Below are positions 9,603-17,970 of a stretch of DNA of 64,000 bases, one piece after another (position 1 is the first letter of the stretch; every line of letters begins with the position of its first letter). Under the pieces are notes generated by a model, which saw only the letters and a program-made list of their open reading frames with translations, made no database searches and had not been told where the DNA came from. Both the position numbers and the translations under genes were made by a program. This DNA is from Marinisporobacter sp. (lineage in GTDB: Bacteria > Bacillota > Clostridia > Peptostreptococcales > Thermotaleaceae): positions 303,071-367,070 of the forward strand of contig JAOARV010000067.1 of assembly GCA_025210395.1 (NCBI GenBank). Direction: 5' to 3'.

Positions 9603-9685
9603 TACAAATACCTCCCACTCTTATTAATCTGTAATTTTAGCAAAGTTATCTTTTTCTATCTAGGCGTCTATTTTTTTACGCTTAC
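9447..9685 (-). mobile_element. Truncated IS66-family left end
   Basis: On the minus strand the sequence starts with GTAAGCGT (from 9685), the hallmark terminal sequence of IS66 elements, followed 83 bases later by the ATG of a tnpA-like gene. The intact element at the right window edge has exactly the same 83-base distance from its GTAAGCG end to its tnpA start. The tnpB and tnpC genes and the right end are missing. Confidence 0.75.
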
Positions 9686-9908
9686 TTACAATATTCATTT
9701 TATACCTAATGTTCAGAAAAAAATTAAAATTAATTCTTTAAAGAAATCCAGCTTTATTAAACACACTCTCCACTTATGTGAAAAAACTTGCTTACTATTT
9801 GAACAAATTATATTTAAAAGGGATACTTGTAATAAGTAATATGGATATGCATTCAAATAAACATATGTATTAGTAAATACTTAAAGTAAAGCGTATAGGA
9901 GAATTATT

Positions 9909-10340
9909 ATGTCAGACAAAAGAACAACAAGAACAAAAGAACTTATTCGAGATTCATTCTTGTATCTTCTTAGCAAAAAAGACGTAAGCAAAATAAAAGT
10001 GACAGAGATAGTTGATTTAGCCGGAATCGGTAGGGGTACATTCTATCTACATTTTCTGGATGTTTATGATCTATATGAACAGATTGAATCAGAGCTATAT
10101 GAAGATTTAGCTGTCTTCATTGATGAGGTCTTTACTCCAGTTAATGGGGACTATGAGCTACTTCTTTTATCAAAAAATCTAATAAACTATATAGATGAAC
10201 ACAAAAAAGTATTTGCACTTTTTACAAGAGATAAAAACTACAAAGATTCTGATACAAAATTTCGTCAACTTGTTACTAATAGAGTTATACAAGGTTACTT
10301 AGATGACCCTAATACTGGTCTTTTTTATAGAATTATTTAG
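9909..10340 (+). CDS. Short TetR-family regulator
   Basis: TetR-type DNA-binding protein. Residues 1-50 form the helix-turn-helix (TKELIRDSFLYLLSKKDVSKIKVTEIVDLAGIGRGTFYLHF), followed by DVYDLYEQIE. The product is 143 residues while relatives of this type are usually 180-190, so the ligand domain lacks its last helices. The stop is immediately followed by a terminator hairpin, so a deletion may have joined the gene to its terminator. Start ATG 9909 has TAGGAGAA upstream. No obvious target gene adjoins it. Confidence 0.85.
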   Translation: MSDKRTTRTKELIRDSFLYLLSKKDVSKIKVTEIVDLAGIGRGTFYLHFLDVYDLYEQIESELYEDLAVFIDEVFTPVNGDYELLLLSKNLINYIDEHKKVFALFTRDKNYKDSDTKFRQLVTNRVIQGYLDDPNTGLFYRII

Positions 10341-10372
10341 TGGAGATTTTCTAATGATCAATAAAATCTCCA
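10341..10372 (+). terminator. Intrinsic terminator of the TetR gene
   Basis: TGGAGATTTT (10341-10350) pairs with AAAATCTCCA (10363-10372), then TTCTTTTATCTTT. It begins on the base after the TetR stop codon. Confidence 0.75.
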
Positions 10373-10462
10373 TTCTTTTATCTTTAATCATATATCTTAT
10401 TCTACTAAGTACGTTAATTTACCTATCAGAATTCTCAATTTTGAACTGTGATGTAGCATTTA

Positions 10463-10915
10463 TTAAAAATACTCATCTAAACTAATAGCTTCATTAAAAT
10501 ATTCCTTAAATTTTTTAGAAACAAGTTCTTCCCTACTTAAAAATGCAACATAACTGCTGTCACAACAATCAATCTCAACCGTAGCCTGTGGATGCTGTAT
10601 ACTTACATCAGACCAAAATCCATAATTATCACTTATATATGGTACAATTCCTAAATTGTTACTATCTATTTCAATGTTTTTATAAAAACCAGAGAATACT
10701 GTCCAAATAAATTGTATATCTTCTCGGTTAACAATCTTTGTTAGCTCGTCTCCAGAGATAAAAGTTCCTTCTTTTATCTCTTCTACTTCAGGATAACACT
10801 CTATATCTGTTATTAACCAATTATAGTTTCTTTGTAGCCCATCAAGTGCTTGAAAAATCACCCTCATATCGGTAAACCCATTCATTTTGACAGTATCTTT
10901 TAATATATAGTTCAT
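10463..10915 (-). CDS. Uncharacterised acidic protein
   Basis: 150 residues, soluble, acidic, with no signal or membrane segment. It contains WLITDIECYPEV, GTFISGDELTKIV and ATVEIDCCDSSYVAF. The ISGDEL segment followed by aromatic strands faintly recalls small uncharacterised Firmicutes families such as DUF2691 or immunity-type proteins, but I cannot assign it. Start ATG 10915 has GAGGAGAGG upstream. It is the last of four minus-strand genes that probably share a transcript. Confidence 0.75.
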   Translation of the reverse strand: MNYILKDTVKMNGFTDMRVIFQALDGLQRNYNWLITDIECYPEVEEIKEGTFISGDELTKIVNREDIQFIWTVFSGFYKNIEIDSNNLGIVPYISDNYGFWSDVSIQHPQATVEIDCCDSSYVAFLSREELVSKKFKEYFNEAISLDEYF

Positions 10916-10935
10916 TGCCTCTCCTCTTTACAATC

Positions 10936-11205
10936 TTACTTTTTAAAAATTCTATTATCATTTAAAATTGCCCAAACATATGATGGTCCTCTTATAACAT
11001 CATTTATGACTCCTGGTCCATCTAATGGCATCATTCTGTATGCCTTTTCAAAATCCTTCTTATCTATTTTGTAATTCTTTCTACTTGGAATGACATATTC
11101 CTTTTGAATTGTATACGTAAATTCCTTACTCTTTTTAGTTTTGAATATCCCTCCTGAATGTTTGCAAATCAACGTCCATACTTCTTCAAATGATTTCTTA
11201 TACAT
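10936..11205 (-). CDS. Small uncharacterised basic protein
   Basis: 89 residues, lysine-rich, beginning MYKKSFEEVWTLICKHSGGIF and ending in a hydrophobic patch YVWAILND. No known domain seen. The ATG (11205) lies just past the stop of the upstream GNAT-like gene (11207) and is preceded by GAGGGAAC, so the two are translationally close. It could be a DNA- or nucleotide-binding accessory, but nothing in the sequence proves that. Confidence 0.7.
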   Translation of the reverse strand: MYKKSFEEVWTLICKHSGGIFKTKKSKEFTYTIQKEYVIPSRKNYKIDKKDFEKAYRMMPLDGPGVINDVIRGPSYVWAILNDNRIFKK

Positions 11206-11206
11206 A

Positions 11207-11593
11207 TCATAGTTCCCTCTTAAAATCCATATATTCCTCCGATTTCACTTTTTTAAAATCAAATTTATTAAGCAATCTCAACATTCCCTGTTTATCTCTA
11301 CCAACAGTACGAATTTCAATTGAAAAAATATTACTTTCTTTACAAAACTTTATAAACCACTTCATGATTTTAGAGCCAATGCCTACATTTTGCTTTTTCA
11401 AAAAAAACCCTGGTATTATTAGAGTATTATTTTCGAACCTAAATTTAATTTGTGTAAACTCTTCCTCATCAATATTTGAATCATGGTCATAAATTAAAAA
11501 CTTATTACCCCCTTTTTCTTCAACCATTATATGAGTATTTAAATCTTTGCTCATAAACTTAACTAAATCATTAAACATTAATCTCTTAAACAT
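11207..11593 (-). CDS. GNAT-like N-acetyltransferase
   Basis: 128 residues with the acetyl-CoA loop of the GNAT fold: FFLKKQNVGIGSKIMKWFIKFCKES (Q---GIG pattern) and the following beta-alpha unit ending in LNKFDFKKVKSEEYMDF. The N-terminal part is divergent, so the acceptor substrate cannot be told. ATG 11593 follows AAAGGGAGAA. It lies between a NucS-like nuclease gene and two small unknown genes on the same strand. Confidence 0.75.
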   Translation of the reverse strand: MFKRLMFNDLVKFMSKDLNTHIMVEEKGGNKFLIYDHDSNIDEEEFTQIKFRFENNTLIIPGFFLKKQNVGIGSKIMKWFIKFCKESNIFSIEIRTVGRDKQGMLRLLNKFDFKKVKSEEYMDFKREL

Positions 11594-11662
11594 CCAATCT
11601 TCTCCCTTTTATCTAAAAAATAGTCCATATCAATATTTAATACTGCCATAAAATCCCCCTAA

Positions 11663-12661
11663 CTACTCCTCATTTTTCTCATTCCGCTCTTCCATCTTTT
11701 CCATTCTTAATTCATGTAATGTCTTATTACTTCCTTTTAAAATAGTCCATTCATAAATATTTACGGATGACCACTCCGTTACTTTTTCTCCCCATTGATT
11801 GAATGACATTACTTCATCTTTGTATTTCACCTTTTGAACATCAACAACTTCTGCTTCTGAATTAGGATAATTCTTAATTTCAACCATATCTCCAACTTTA
11901 ATGATATCCCATTCAAACAACTTATTCATTCTAGGTAAATATTTTCTAGTTATTTTACTTTGTCCACTTGTAGTAGTCTTTTTATCTTCTATGTCGACAT
12001 AGTAATCATCTAATTTTTGCAGTGGTAGTATCTGATTTGACTGTAGTAGAGTTTGTTTGCCTATCTTTACTGGAGCAATTTCAATACAATTTATATCAAC
12101 CCCATTTTCGATTAGCCAAGCTACTGCTGATAAAGTTTGAGCATCAAAACCTGAAGCAACTAGAATAATCCTCTGCTTTCTATTAAATGTCTTGAGAGCA
12201 TTGTTCTTTTCAAGAAATTCATTTAGTATCCTCTTTCCTTTTTCCTCTGAAGTTAGTTCCCCTAGTTCAAACTCATTATTGTACTTAAATATGTAAGGTG
12301 CAAATATTTTTTCTACTGCTTCGTCAACATTTTTTATCTTTGCATAACTTGCAGCATATCTAATGGCTTGAAATTCAAAAGGTTCTTTTCTCATTTTAAT
12401 ATCATCTAAATCTCTTTTTAGTTCAATCAAAACTAAGTTTCCATCTTTATCTATTGCTGTTAAATCACTTCTACCTTTTTCTACATTTCTAACTTGTCTC
12501 CCAATTACCAACAGAGTTTCATCATCAATAATTATCTCAATATTTTTTCTTAGAAACTCTTCGATATGTTCTTCTTTAATATCTAAATCCTTAAACCGTA
12601 AAATCTCTATATCTAAGTTCTTTACTTCAATTGAACTATTTATATTTACAGGAATTAACAT
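11663..12661 (-). CDS. NucS/DUF91-type nuclease-domain protein
   Basis: 332 residues. A PD-(D/E)XK nuclease core is visible at about 70-125: GRSDLTAIDKDGNLVLIELKR supplies the catalytic D and E-x-K, and FEFQAIRYAASYAK supplies the following Q/Y helix. This layout is that of the C-terminal domain of NucS endonuclease and DUF91 proteins, which cut mismatched or branched DNA. The long C-terminal part (about 200-332) is unassigned. ATG 12661 follows GGAGGTAAATTT. A dead copy of the first 24 codons plus leader lies at 1318-1504. The role may be DNA repair or defence (inference). Confidence 0.8.
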   Translation of the reverse strand: MLIPVNINSSIEVKNLDIEILRFKDLDIKEEHIEEFLRKNIEIIIDDETLLVIGRQVRNVEKGRSDLTAIDKDGNLVLIELKRDLDDIKMRKEPFEFQAIRYAASYAKIKNVDEAVEKIFAPYIFKYNNEFELGELTSEEKGKRILNEFLEKNNALKTFNRKQRIILVASGFDAQTLSAVAWLIENGVDINCIEIAPVKIGKQTLLQSNQILPLQKLDDYYVDIEDKKTTTSGQSKITRKYLPRMNKLFEWDIIKVGDMVEIKNYPNSEAEVVDVQKVKYKDEVMSFNQWGEKVTEWSSVNIYEWTILKGSNKTLHELRMEKMEERNEKNEE

Positions 12662-12906
12662 AAATTTACCTCCAAATTCTTTCTTATGTATCCATTATAA
12701 TCCAATACACTAGATTTCTCCATGTTTTTCATGATAGAATTCTCCATAAGCATGTATGCACGAAGATAAAAAAAGAAGCCCTCACTTCTTGACTCCAAGC
12801 GAGAACCTACTTATTCATCTAAATATATAATTTTCCATTCTATCCCTTTATGTTCTTCTTTATTAAAATTTTCAAATTTAAATTGAAAGGGTTTGTTTTA
12901 ATCAAC

Positions 12907-14262
12907 CTATTTCTTCTCTATCCTCACAACAACCTCCACATGCGGTGTATGTGGGAACATATCCATACACTTCACCGTCTTCACCTTATATCCTGCCCTT
13001 TGTACATCTTTAAGATTTTCTGCTAAACTTCTAGGATTACAGGATACATAAATGATCTCAGGTGCTCTATATGCTAATACCTTCTTTAATGCTTTTGGAT
13101 GAACGCCTACACGAGGTGGGTCTAGGATAATAATATCTGGTTTTGTTGTTAATTCATCAATTTTTTTAAGTACATCCCCTGCTATAAAGTGGCAGTTATC
13201 AAGTCCATTCATTTGTGCATTTTTATTAGCAGCCTCTACTGCTTCTTCTATGAGTTCAATCCCCATAACTTTTTTCGCTCTTTTTGCTACGATTTGCCCG
13301 ATGGTTCCTGTTCCACAGTATAAGTCAAATACAGTTTTGTTTTCTGCATCTCCCATAAAATCTAGTACCATACTATAAAGCTTCTCTGCCCCTAGTGAAT
13401 TCGTTTGGAAAAATGAAAATGCGGATATTTTAAATTTTAGTCCTAAGATTTCTTCTGTAAAGAAATCTTGTCCCCATAAAACTTCTGTATGTTCATTTAC
13501 TACTGTATCAGCAATATTATCATTAAAAGTATGGATAAAGCCTACTAGTTTTCCTGTTAATTTTAAGTTCTTCATGATCTCTACTAATTCAGTCATATCA
13601 AATATAATTTGTGTACTTGTTACAAGATTGATCACAATTTCCTTTGTTTTCTTTGCTTTTCTTACGATAAAATGTCTTAAATACCCTTCATGAGTCTTAT
13701 TATTATATAAAGGCGTCCCTTTTCCCCGGAAATAATTTAACATAGTTGTAAGAATGGTATTAAAATCTTCATCAACAATTTTACATTGATCTACCGTTAC
13801 TACATCATGAAATTTTCCTTTTTTATGCATTCCAAGATTTAATTCTCCACCTTTTTTCTCATTTCCAAAGGAATATTCCATTTTGTTTCTATAGGCATAT
13901 TCTTCTGGGCTTCCTTCTATCCCTAAAAATTTGTAACCCTTTATCCCTGCTTCATCTAATAATCCTTTTACTAGCTCTGCTTTCATATTCATCTGCTTTT
14001 CATAAGGAATTGTTTGGTAGCTACACCCTCCACAATTTCCAAAATGCTCACAAAAGGATTCTACTTCTGTAGAAGATCTCTCTACTACTTCTAATAGCTT
14101 TCCTTCTGCATGATCTTTTCTAACTTTTTTTATGTATGTACGAATGACTTGCCCAGGGATAGCATTTTTTACAAATACTTTTTTATCTTCATGATAACCG
14201 ATTCCCTTTAATGGAAATTCTAACTCTTCTATTTTAAGTTCTATAATATCTTTTTTCTTCAT
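12907..14262 (-). CDS. rlmCD: 23S rRNA (uracil-5-)-methyltransferase, RlmCD/RumA family
   Basis: S-adenosylmethionine-dependent m5U methyltransferase of 451 residues. An N-terminal TRAM RNA-binding domain (IELKIEELEF to about 60) is followed by cysteines for a [4Fe-4S] cluster (CEHFGNCGGCSYQ, plus QCKIV near 160) and the methyltransferase domain: FDLYCGTGTIGQIVAKRAK binds SAM, DPPRVGVHPKAL is the substrate loop, and IYVSCNPRSLAENL holds the catalytic cysteine. In Firmicutes the enzyme often methylates two 23S uridines; RlmD-type single specificity is possible. Start ATG follows TTAGGAGGAAGAA. Confidence 0.92.
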   Translation of the reverse strand: MKKKDIIELKIEELEFPLKGIGYHEDKKVFVKNAIPGQVIRTYIKKVRKDHAEGKLLEVVERSSTEVESFCEHFGNCGGCSYQTIPYEKQMNMKAELVKGLLDEAGIKGYKFLGIEGSPEEYAYRNKMEYSFGNEKKGGELNLGMHKKGKFHDVVTVDQCKIVDEDFNTILTTMLNYFRGKGTPLYNNKTHEGYLRHFIVRKAKKTKEIVINLVTSTQIIFDMTELVEIMKNLKLTGKLVGFIHTFNDNIADTVVNEHTEVLWGQDFFTEEILGLKFKISAFSFFQTNSLGAEKLYSMVLDFMGDAENKTVFDLYCGTGTIGQIVAKRAKKVMGIELIEEAVEAANKNAQMNGLDNCHFIAGDVLKKIDELTTKPDIIILDPPRVGVHPKALKKVLAYRAPEIIYVSCNPRSLAENLKDVQRAGYKVKTVKCMDMFPHTPHVEVVVRIEKK

Positions 14263-14440
14263 TTCTTCCTCCTAAGTTTATTATATTTTTCCAACCCATC
14301 TTACTCCCTTTGGATAATAGTTCTTTAATATATTATTTACAATTTTTCACATCTTCTTTCTTTAAAAGAAAGGGGAAATGTATGAGATGGTTCAAATCTT
14401 TTCAATATTGATCCTATCCTATGTTAAAATATCAGATAAA

Positions 14441-14462
14441 AAGCCGAGTATCCACTCGGCTT
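14441..14462 (-). terminator. Intrinsic terminator of the HAD phosphatase gene
   Basis: AAGCCGAGT (14441-14449) pairs with ACTCGGCTT (14454-14462), followed on the minus strand by TTTTATC. It overlaps the stop codon of the HAD gene. Confidence 0.8.
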
Positions 14463-15105
14463 ATGCAATCTCTTCAAATCCTTCTAAATATTGGTCTGCT
14501 AATGAGGTAATATCCTCTTTGTAAAGATATGATGTTTCATCAGCAACAGCAAATACCTTCATGCCAGCTCTTTTTCCTGCTAGAACACCTGCGTAGGTGT
14601 CTTCAAAAACTAAACATTTATCAGGTTCAACCTCTAAATCCTCTGCAACCTTTAAGAAAATATCTGGATGGGGCTTACCCTTCTTAACTTCACAGCTGGT
14701 TCGAATAGTATCAAAAAAATCAATGATATTATTTTTTCGAAGAACTGCTTCTGCTAATTCCTTTGCGTTGCTTGTACCAACCCCTATTTTTATTCCTTTG
14801 TTTTTTAGCATCATTAAAAAAGGGTATACCCCTTCCTTTAAAGGAATCTTATTCTCATAATAATCCCTTGTCATTTCCATCCATTCATCCTTAATTTCAT
14901 CAATGGAATCCTCTAACTTAAATCTTTCTTTAAAATAATGGGCTGTCTCTGTAAAACTCATTCCTTCTATTATTTTTTGTAAATCATCGGGTAATTCAAT
15001 CCCTCTTTTTCCTAAATAATCTATATCTATTTGTTTCCAAATCCACATGGAATCTACTAGTGTTCCATCTAAATCAAAAATCACGGCTTCAATATTGTGC
15101 ATCAT
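14461..15105 (-). CDS. HAD-family phosphatase, beta-phosphoglucomutase-like
   Basis: Haloacid dehalogenase hydrolase of about 214 residues. Motif I is FDLDGTLVDS (nucleophile and general acid Asp), motif II is GVGTSN, the lysine is in KKGKPHPDIF, and motif IV is FEDTYAGVLAGKRAGMK. The helical cap between motifs I and II marks the subfamily that includes beta-phosphoglucomutase and many sugar-phosphate phosphatases. The frame opens at TTG 15117; two ATGs at 15105 and 15102 are likelier starts given AAAGG upstream. The substrate is not predictable. Confidence 0.88.
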   Translation of the reverse strand: MMHNIEAVIFDLDGTLVDSMWIWKQIDIDYLGKRGIELPDDLQKIIEGMSFTETAHYFKERFKLEDSIDEIKDEWMEMTRDYYENKIPLKEGVYPFLMMLKNKGIKIGVGTSNAKELAEAVLRKNNIIDFFDTIRTSCEVKKGKPHPDIFLKVAEDLEVEPDKCLVFEDTYAGVLAGKRAGMKVFAVADETSYLYKEDITSLADQYLEGFEEIA

Positions 15106-15314
15106 GAAATATCCCAACCTTTGTTAGCTTTTTTTTAACTATACTTATTTTAGAATACCATATCTTTATAAGTTCTTCAATATAGATTCTAAACAAAAAA
15201 ACGCCTTCTGAATTTTAGATTTAAAAATAAAATCCATCCGAAAGAGATCTTTCAGATCTTAATAAAGATGACATCCCCTTTGCCAATACTCGTTAAAATT
15301 TTTGTGGAAATTTA

Positions 15315-16046
15315 TCACAAACGCCATGTTTTTGATTTCCTTGCCAATTCTACTTCTTCCTTAAAGTGTTCTTTTGCTTCTTTTAACAGCTGCTGGTGAT
15401 TCCCAAAATGCGGCAAATGAGATAACACCAGATGTTTAACCTTCGCCATTTTACCTATTCTTCCAGCTTCCCCTGCCGTAAGATGCCCTGAAACAACTCC
15501 ATAGTTTTCATTATATAAACTTGCTTCACAGATGAGTAAATCTGCCCCCTTAGAAAAATTTATAAGCGCTTCATTCCATCCTGTATCTGCCGTGTATACA
15601 AAAGCTTTATCTTCTTTTTCTATTCTCATAGCAAAACAAAGATCCTGATGAATATTCTTTATAAACGTGAAAGTTAAATCACCAAATTTTATAAGATTAT
15701 TTTCATCAATAGAACAGGCTACTGTGTAATGATGATAATTTAATGTTTCAAACTTTTCATCTTGGTTATGTCCATAAATATACAGAGGCTTCTCTCTTTT
15801 TTTCAAATCTATGAGTACTCTCATAGCGTATTGTAATGAATAAATATCTGCCATGTGATCCCCATGATAATGGGATAAAATTACAGCGTCTAATGCTACT
15901 AAATCTATATAATTTTGCAAATTTGATAAAACCCCTGAGCCACAATCAATCAAAATATTCTTACCATCTGATTGTAAAAGGTATCCTGATGTAGCCTCAT
16001 TAGCTTCTGGATACGCCCCCCAGTAACCTATTGTCGTAATTTTCAT
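15315..16046 (-). CDS. MBL-fold metallo-hydrolase
   Basis: 243 residues with the metallo-beta-lactamase zinc motif SHYHGDHMAD near residue 59 and later ligands in TADTGW and LSHLPHF. The opening MKITTIGYWGAYPEANEATSGYLL and the overall length resemble the YhfI/RNase Z-like group. The substrate is unknown; it could be a phosphodiesterase or an RNase Z-type enzyme, though the exosite arm expected of true tRNase Z is not evident. It stands alone on the minus strand. Confidence 0.88.
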   Translation of the reverse strand: MKITTIGYWGAYPEANEATSGYLLQSDGKNILIDCGSGVLSNLQNYIDLVALDAVILSHYHGDHMADIYSLQYAMRVLIDLKKREKPLYIYGHNQDEKFETLNYHHYTVACSIDENNLIKFGDLTFTFIKNIHQDLCFAMRIEKEDKAFVYTADTGWNEALINFSKGADLLICEASLYNENYGVVSGHLTAGEAGRIGKMAKVKHLVLSHLPHFGNHQQLLKEAKEHFKEEVELARKSKTWRL

Positions 16047-16212
16047 TTTCCATACCCTTCCTCTTTTTTGTAATTTTTCATTGTCCCCTATATCATTTAT
16101 TTAATTGTATGATTTTTTCATTATGACCCTTTTTCCTATAAAGAATTCAAACTCACATTTATAATAATAACATCAATTTCGTTTAATATAATAGTAATTT
16201 TTATAAAAAGAT

Positions 16213-16235
16213 AAAACCAGGTGCATCCTGGTTTT
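16213..16235 (-). terminator. Intrinsic terminator of the cotJ operon
   Basis: AAAACCAGG (16213-16221) pairs with CCTGGTTTT (16227-16235), followed on minus by a T-containing tail. It lies just after the CotJC stop. Confidence 0.8.
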
Positions 16236-16236
16236 A

Positions 16237-16809
16237 CTAATAACATTTTTTACTTCTATTATATTCTTCTACATCTCTTAAAGCTTCTCCAAATCTCTTA
16301 AAATGTACAATTTCTCTTTCTAATAAGAATTTCAAAGAATCTTTTAGGAGTGGATCATCTGTTAATCTTAATAAATTTTCATATACTGCCTTTGCTTTTT
16401 TTTCTGCCGCCATATCATTATAAAGATCGGCTATGGGATCTCCTGTAGATGAAACATAACTTGCCGTCCAAGGATTTCCTGTGCTATCTGCTGGATATAC
16501 AGCTTTATCTCTTATGGCATAGTAAGGTCCCATATCTACTTTCTTTATTTCTTCCACACTTACATCCTTTGTTAACTTTGTAATCATGGTTTGAATCATC
16601 TCCACATGAGCTAATTCTTCTGTACCTATATCCGTAAGCAATGCCTTTGACTTTTGTGTAGGCATTTTATATCTTTGATTTAAATAAGTTAGAGCTGCAG
16701 ATAATTCTCCATCAGGACCTCCTAATTGTGTCATCACATATTGGGCCATTTTTGGATCCTTACAACCTATTTTTACTGGATATTGTAATTTTTTTTCATA
16801 GATCCACAT
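16237..16809 (-). CDS. cotJC: Spore coat protein CotJC (manganese catalase family)
   Basis: 190 residues. The opening MWIYEKKLQYPVKI, the metal ligands in GGPDGELSAALTYLNQRY, TEELAHVEMI and LEREIVHFKRFGEAL are those of CotJC, a coat component with the ferritin-like manganese catalase fold that can dispose of hydrogen peroxide. It follows cotJB by 14 bases, so the two are co-transcribed, presumably in the mother cell late in sporulation. ATG 16809 follows a run containing AAAGGGGGA. Confidence 0.94.
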   Translation of the reverse strand: MWIYEKKLQYPVKIGCKDPKMAQYVMTQLGGPDGELSAALTYLNQRYKMPTQKSKALLTDIGTEELAHVEMIQTMITKLTKDVSVEEIKKVDMGPYYAIRDKAVYPADSTGNPWTASYVSSTGDPIADLYNDMAAEKKAKAVYENLLRLTDDPLLKDSLKFLLEREIVHFKRFGEALRDVEEYNRSKKCY

Positions 16810-16823
16810 AAAAAAATCCCCCT

Positions 16824-17081
16824 TTAATATTCAATTTCCCAAGGCCAAGGGTCTTCTATCCATCTGAATGGATACTGACTTTGTGCTGATCCAAAGTTTG
16901 ATAATGGTCCATACCTACACTCATACTGATCTTTTAATGCCCTAATCTGACAAGCATATGTGTTATACTGCATTAATGCATTCTGGTCTGTAGGATGTGT
17001 ATCTAAATATAGATTCAAGTCTACACAACAATTTTCTAACTTCATGATTTCTGAAAGCATCTCTAATCTTTCTTTGTGCAT
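16824..17081 (-). CDS. cotJB: Spore coat protein CotJB
   Basis: 85 residues with the full CotJB pattern: EIMKLENCCVDLNLYLDTHP, N--YA-Q---LK--YE--YGPLSNFG and the tryptophan-rich end WIEDPWPWE. CotJB is a small spore coat protein made with CotJC. In many spore formers cotJA precedes it; here only about 80 non-coding bases lie between this start and the terminator of the upstream gene, so cotJA is missing from the locus. Confidence 0.94.
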   Translation of the reverse strand: MHKERLEMLSEIMKLENCCVDLNLYLDTHPTDQNALMQYNTYACQIRALKDQYECRYGPLSNFGSAQSQYPFRWIEDPWPWEIEY

Positions 17082-17160
17082 GTTTTTCCCCCCTAATCAT
17101 TTAAAATCCTACAATACCATCATATTCATATTCTTTAATATGTGTTACAAGGACAAAAAA

Positions 17161-17181
17161 ATAGACACTTTCCGTGTCTAT
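17161..17181 (-). terminator. Intrinsic terminator of the prsW-like gene
   Basis: ATAGACAC (17161-17168) pairs with GTGTCTAT (17174-17181), followed on minus by TTTTTTTG. It overlaps the stop of the PrsW-like gene and separates it from cotJB. Confidence 0.8.
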
Positions 17182-17891
17182 CTAAGCTCATCATCATCCC
17201 TGATCCCTTCATAAATTCTTTTTGATTCATTTGTATATTCATTTAAACGTCGTAAATTGATAATCCATAAATAAATAACAAAAGGTATAAAGAAAATCAT
17301 CAACGTAGGAATATTTGCCATTAATATAAAATCAAATATTCCGTGAAGAATAGCAGGGATGAGTAATGCCTTTTTTAAATAATTTTTTCGTATCTCTTCA
17401 TGTCTTGCATATTTTGCTAAAGATAAATAATAACCCATTGTAACACCAAACAACATATGCACAGGAACAGATAAAATTCCTCGATAAAGTCCTATATAAG
17501 GATTGGCTGCAAAGCGAAATACTACATACATAATATTTTCTACTGTAGCAAATCCTAATGCAGAAAAAACACCATAGACAATACCATCAAGTTTTTCATC
17601 AAAAGCCTTATGGTGAAAAGCCAGCCTTAATACAACCTCTCTTTTAAAAAACTCTTCTGTAAATCCTGCAACAATAAAAGCTGTATATGCTGCACCCAAA
17701 ACGCCTCCAAATATATTTACTGATAATAAGATCTTTTCTGAAAAAGCAGTAGGAATAACAGATACAGCCCCTAAAAGAAATGTTTTTGCTAATAAATCTA
17801 CCGGTTCTCGATCATATCGATCTGTCAGATAAATCCCCAAAGCTAGAGCAAGTCCTGGTGCAATTGCAATCACATATAATCTTGTATTCAT
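17178..17891 (-). CDS. PrsW-family intramembrane metalloprotease
   Basis: Polytopic membrane protein of 237 residues. The PrsW signature is present: EEFFKREVVLR (paired Glu), FDEKLDGIVYGVFSALGFATVEN and VHMLFGVTMGYYL, which together supply the metal ligands within the membrane. PrsW proteins perform site-1 cleavage of anti-sigma factors in bacilli. ATG 17891 was chosen because AAAGGA lies 8 bases before it; an in-frame ATG at 17900 overlaps that site. The target here is unknown; placement between coat and germination genes hints at a spore or envelope role. Confidence 0.9.
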   Translation of the reverse strand: MNTRLYVIAIAPGLALALGIYLTDRYDREPVDLLAKTFLLGAVSVIPTAFSEKILLSVNIFGGVLGAAYTAFIVAGFTEEFFKREVVLRLAFHHKAFDEKLDGIVYGVFSALGFATVENIMYVVFRFAANPYIGLYRGILSVPVHMLFGVTMGYYLSLAKYARHEEIRKNYLKKALLIPAILHGIFDFILMANIPTLMIFFIPFVIYLWIINLRRLNEYTNESKRIYEGIRDDDELR

Positions 17892-17970
17892 AAAATACAT
17901 CCTTTCATTTCATTGCTACCTTTAGTATTTGCAAGCGTGCAACTTTTTAGAAAGGATAATTTTTACAAAA

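Noticed and set aside
10303..10485. Plus-strand hydrophobic 60-codon frame after the TetR gene
   Set aside because: Starts inside TetR and crosses its terminator; it does not restore the missing TetR C-terminus.
15315..16046. tRNase Z
   Set aside because: Metal motif fits, but the exosite arm typical of tRNase Z was not evident.
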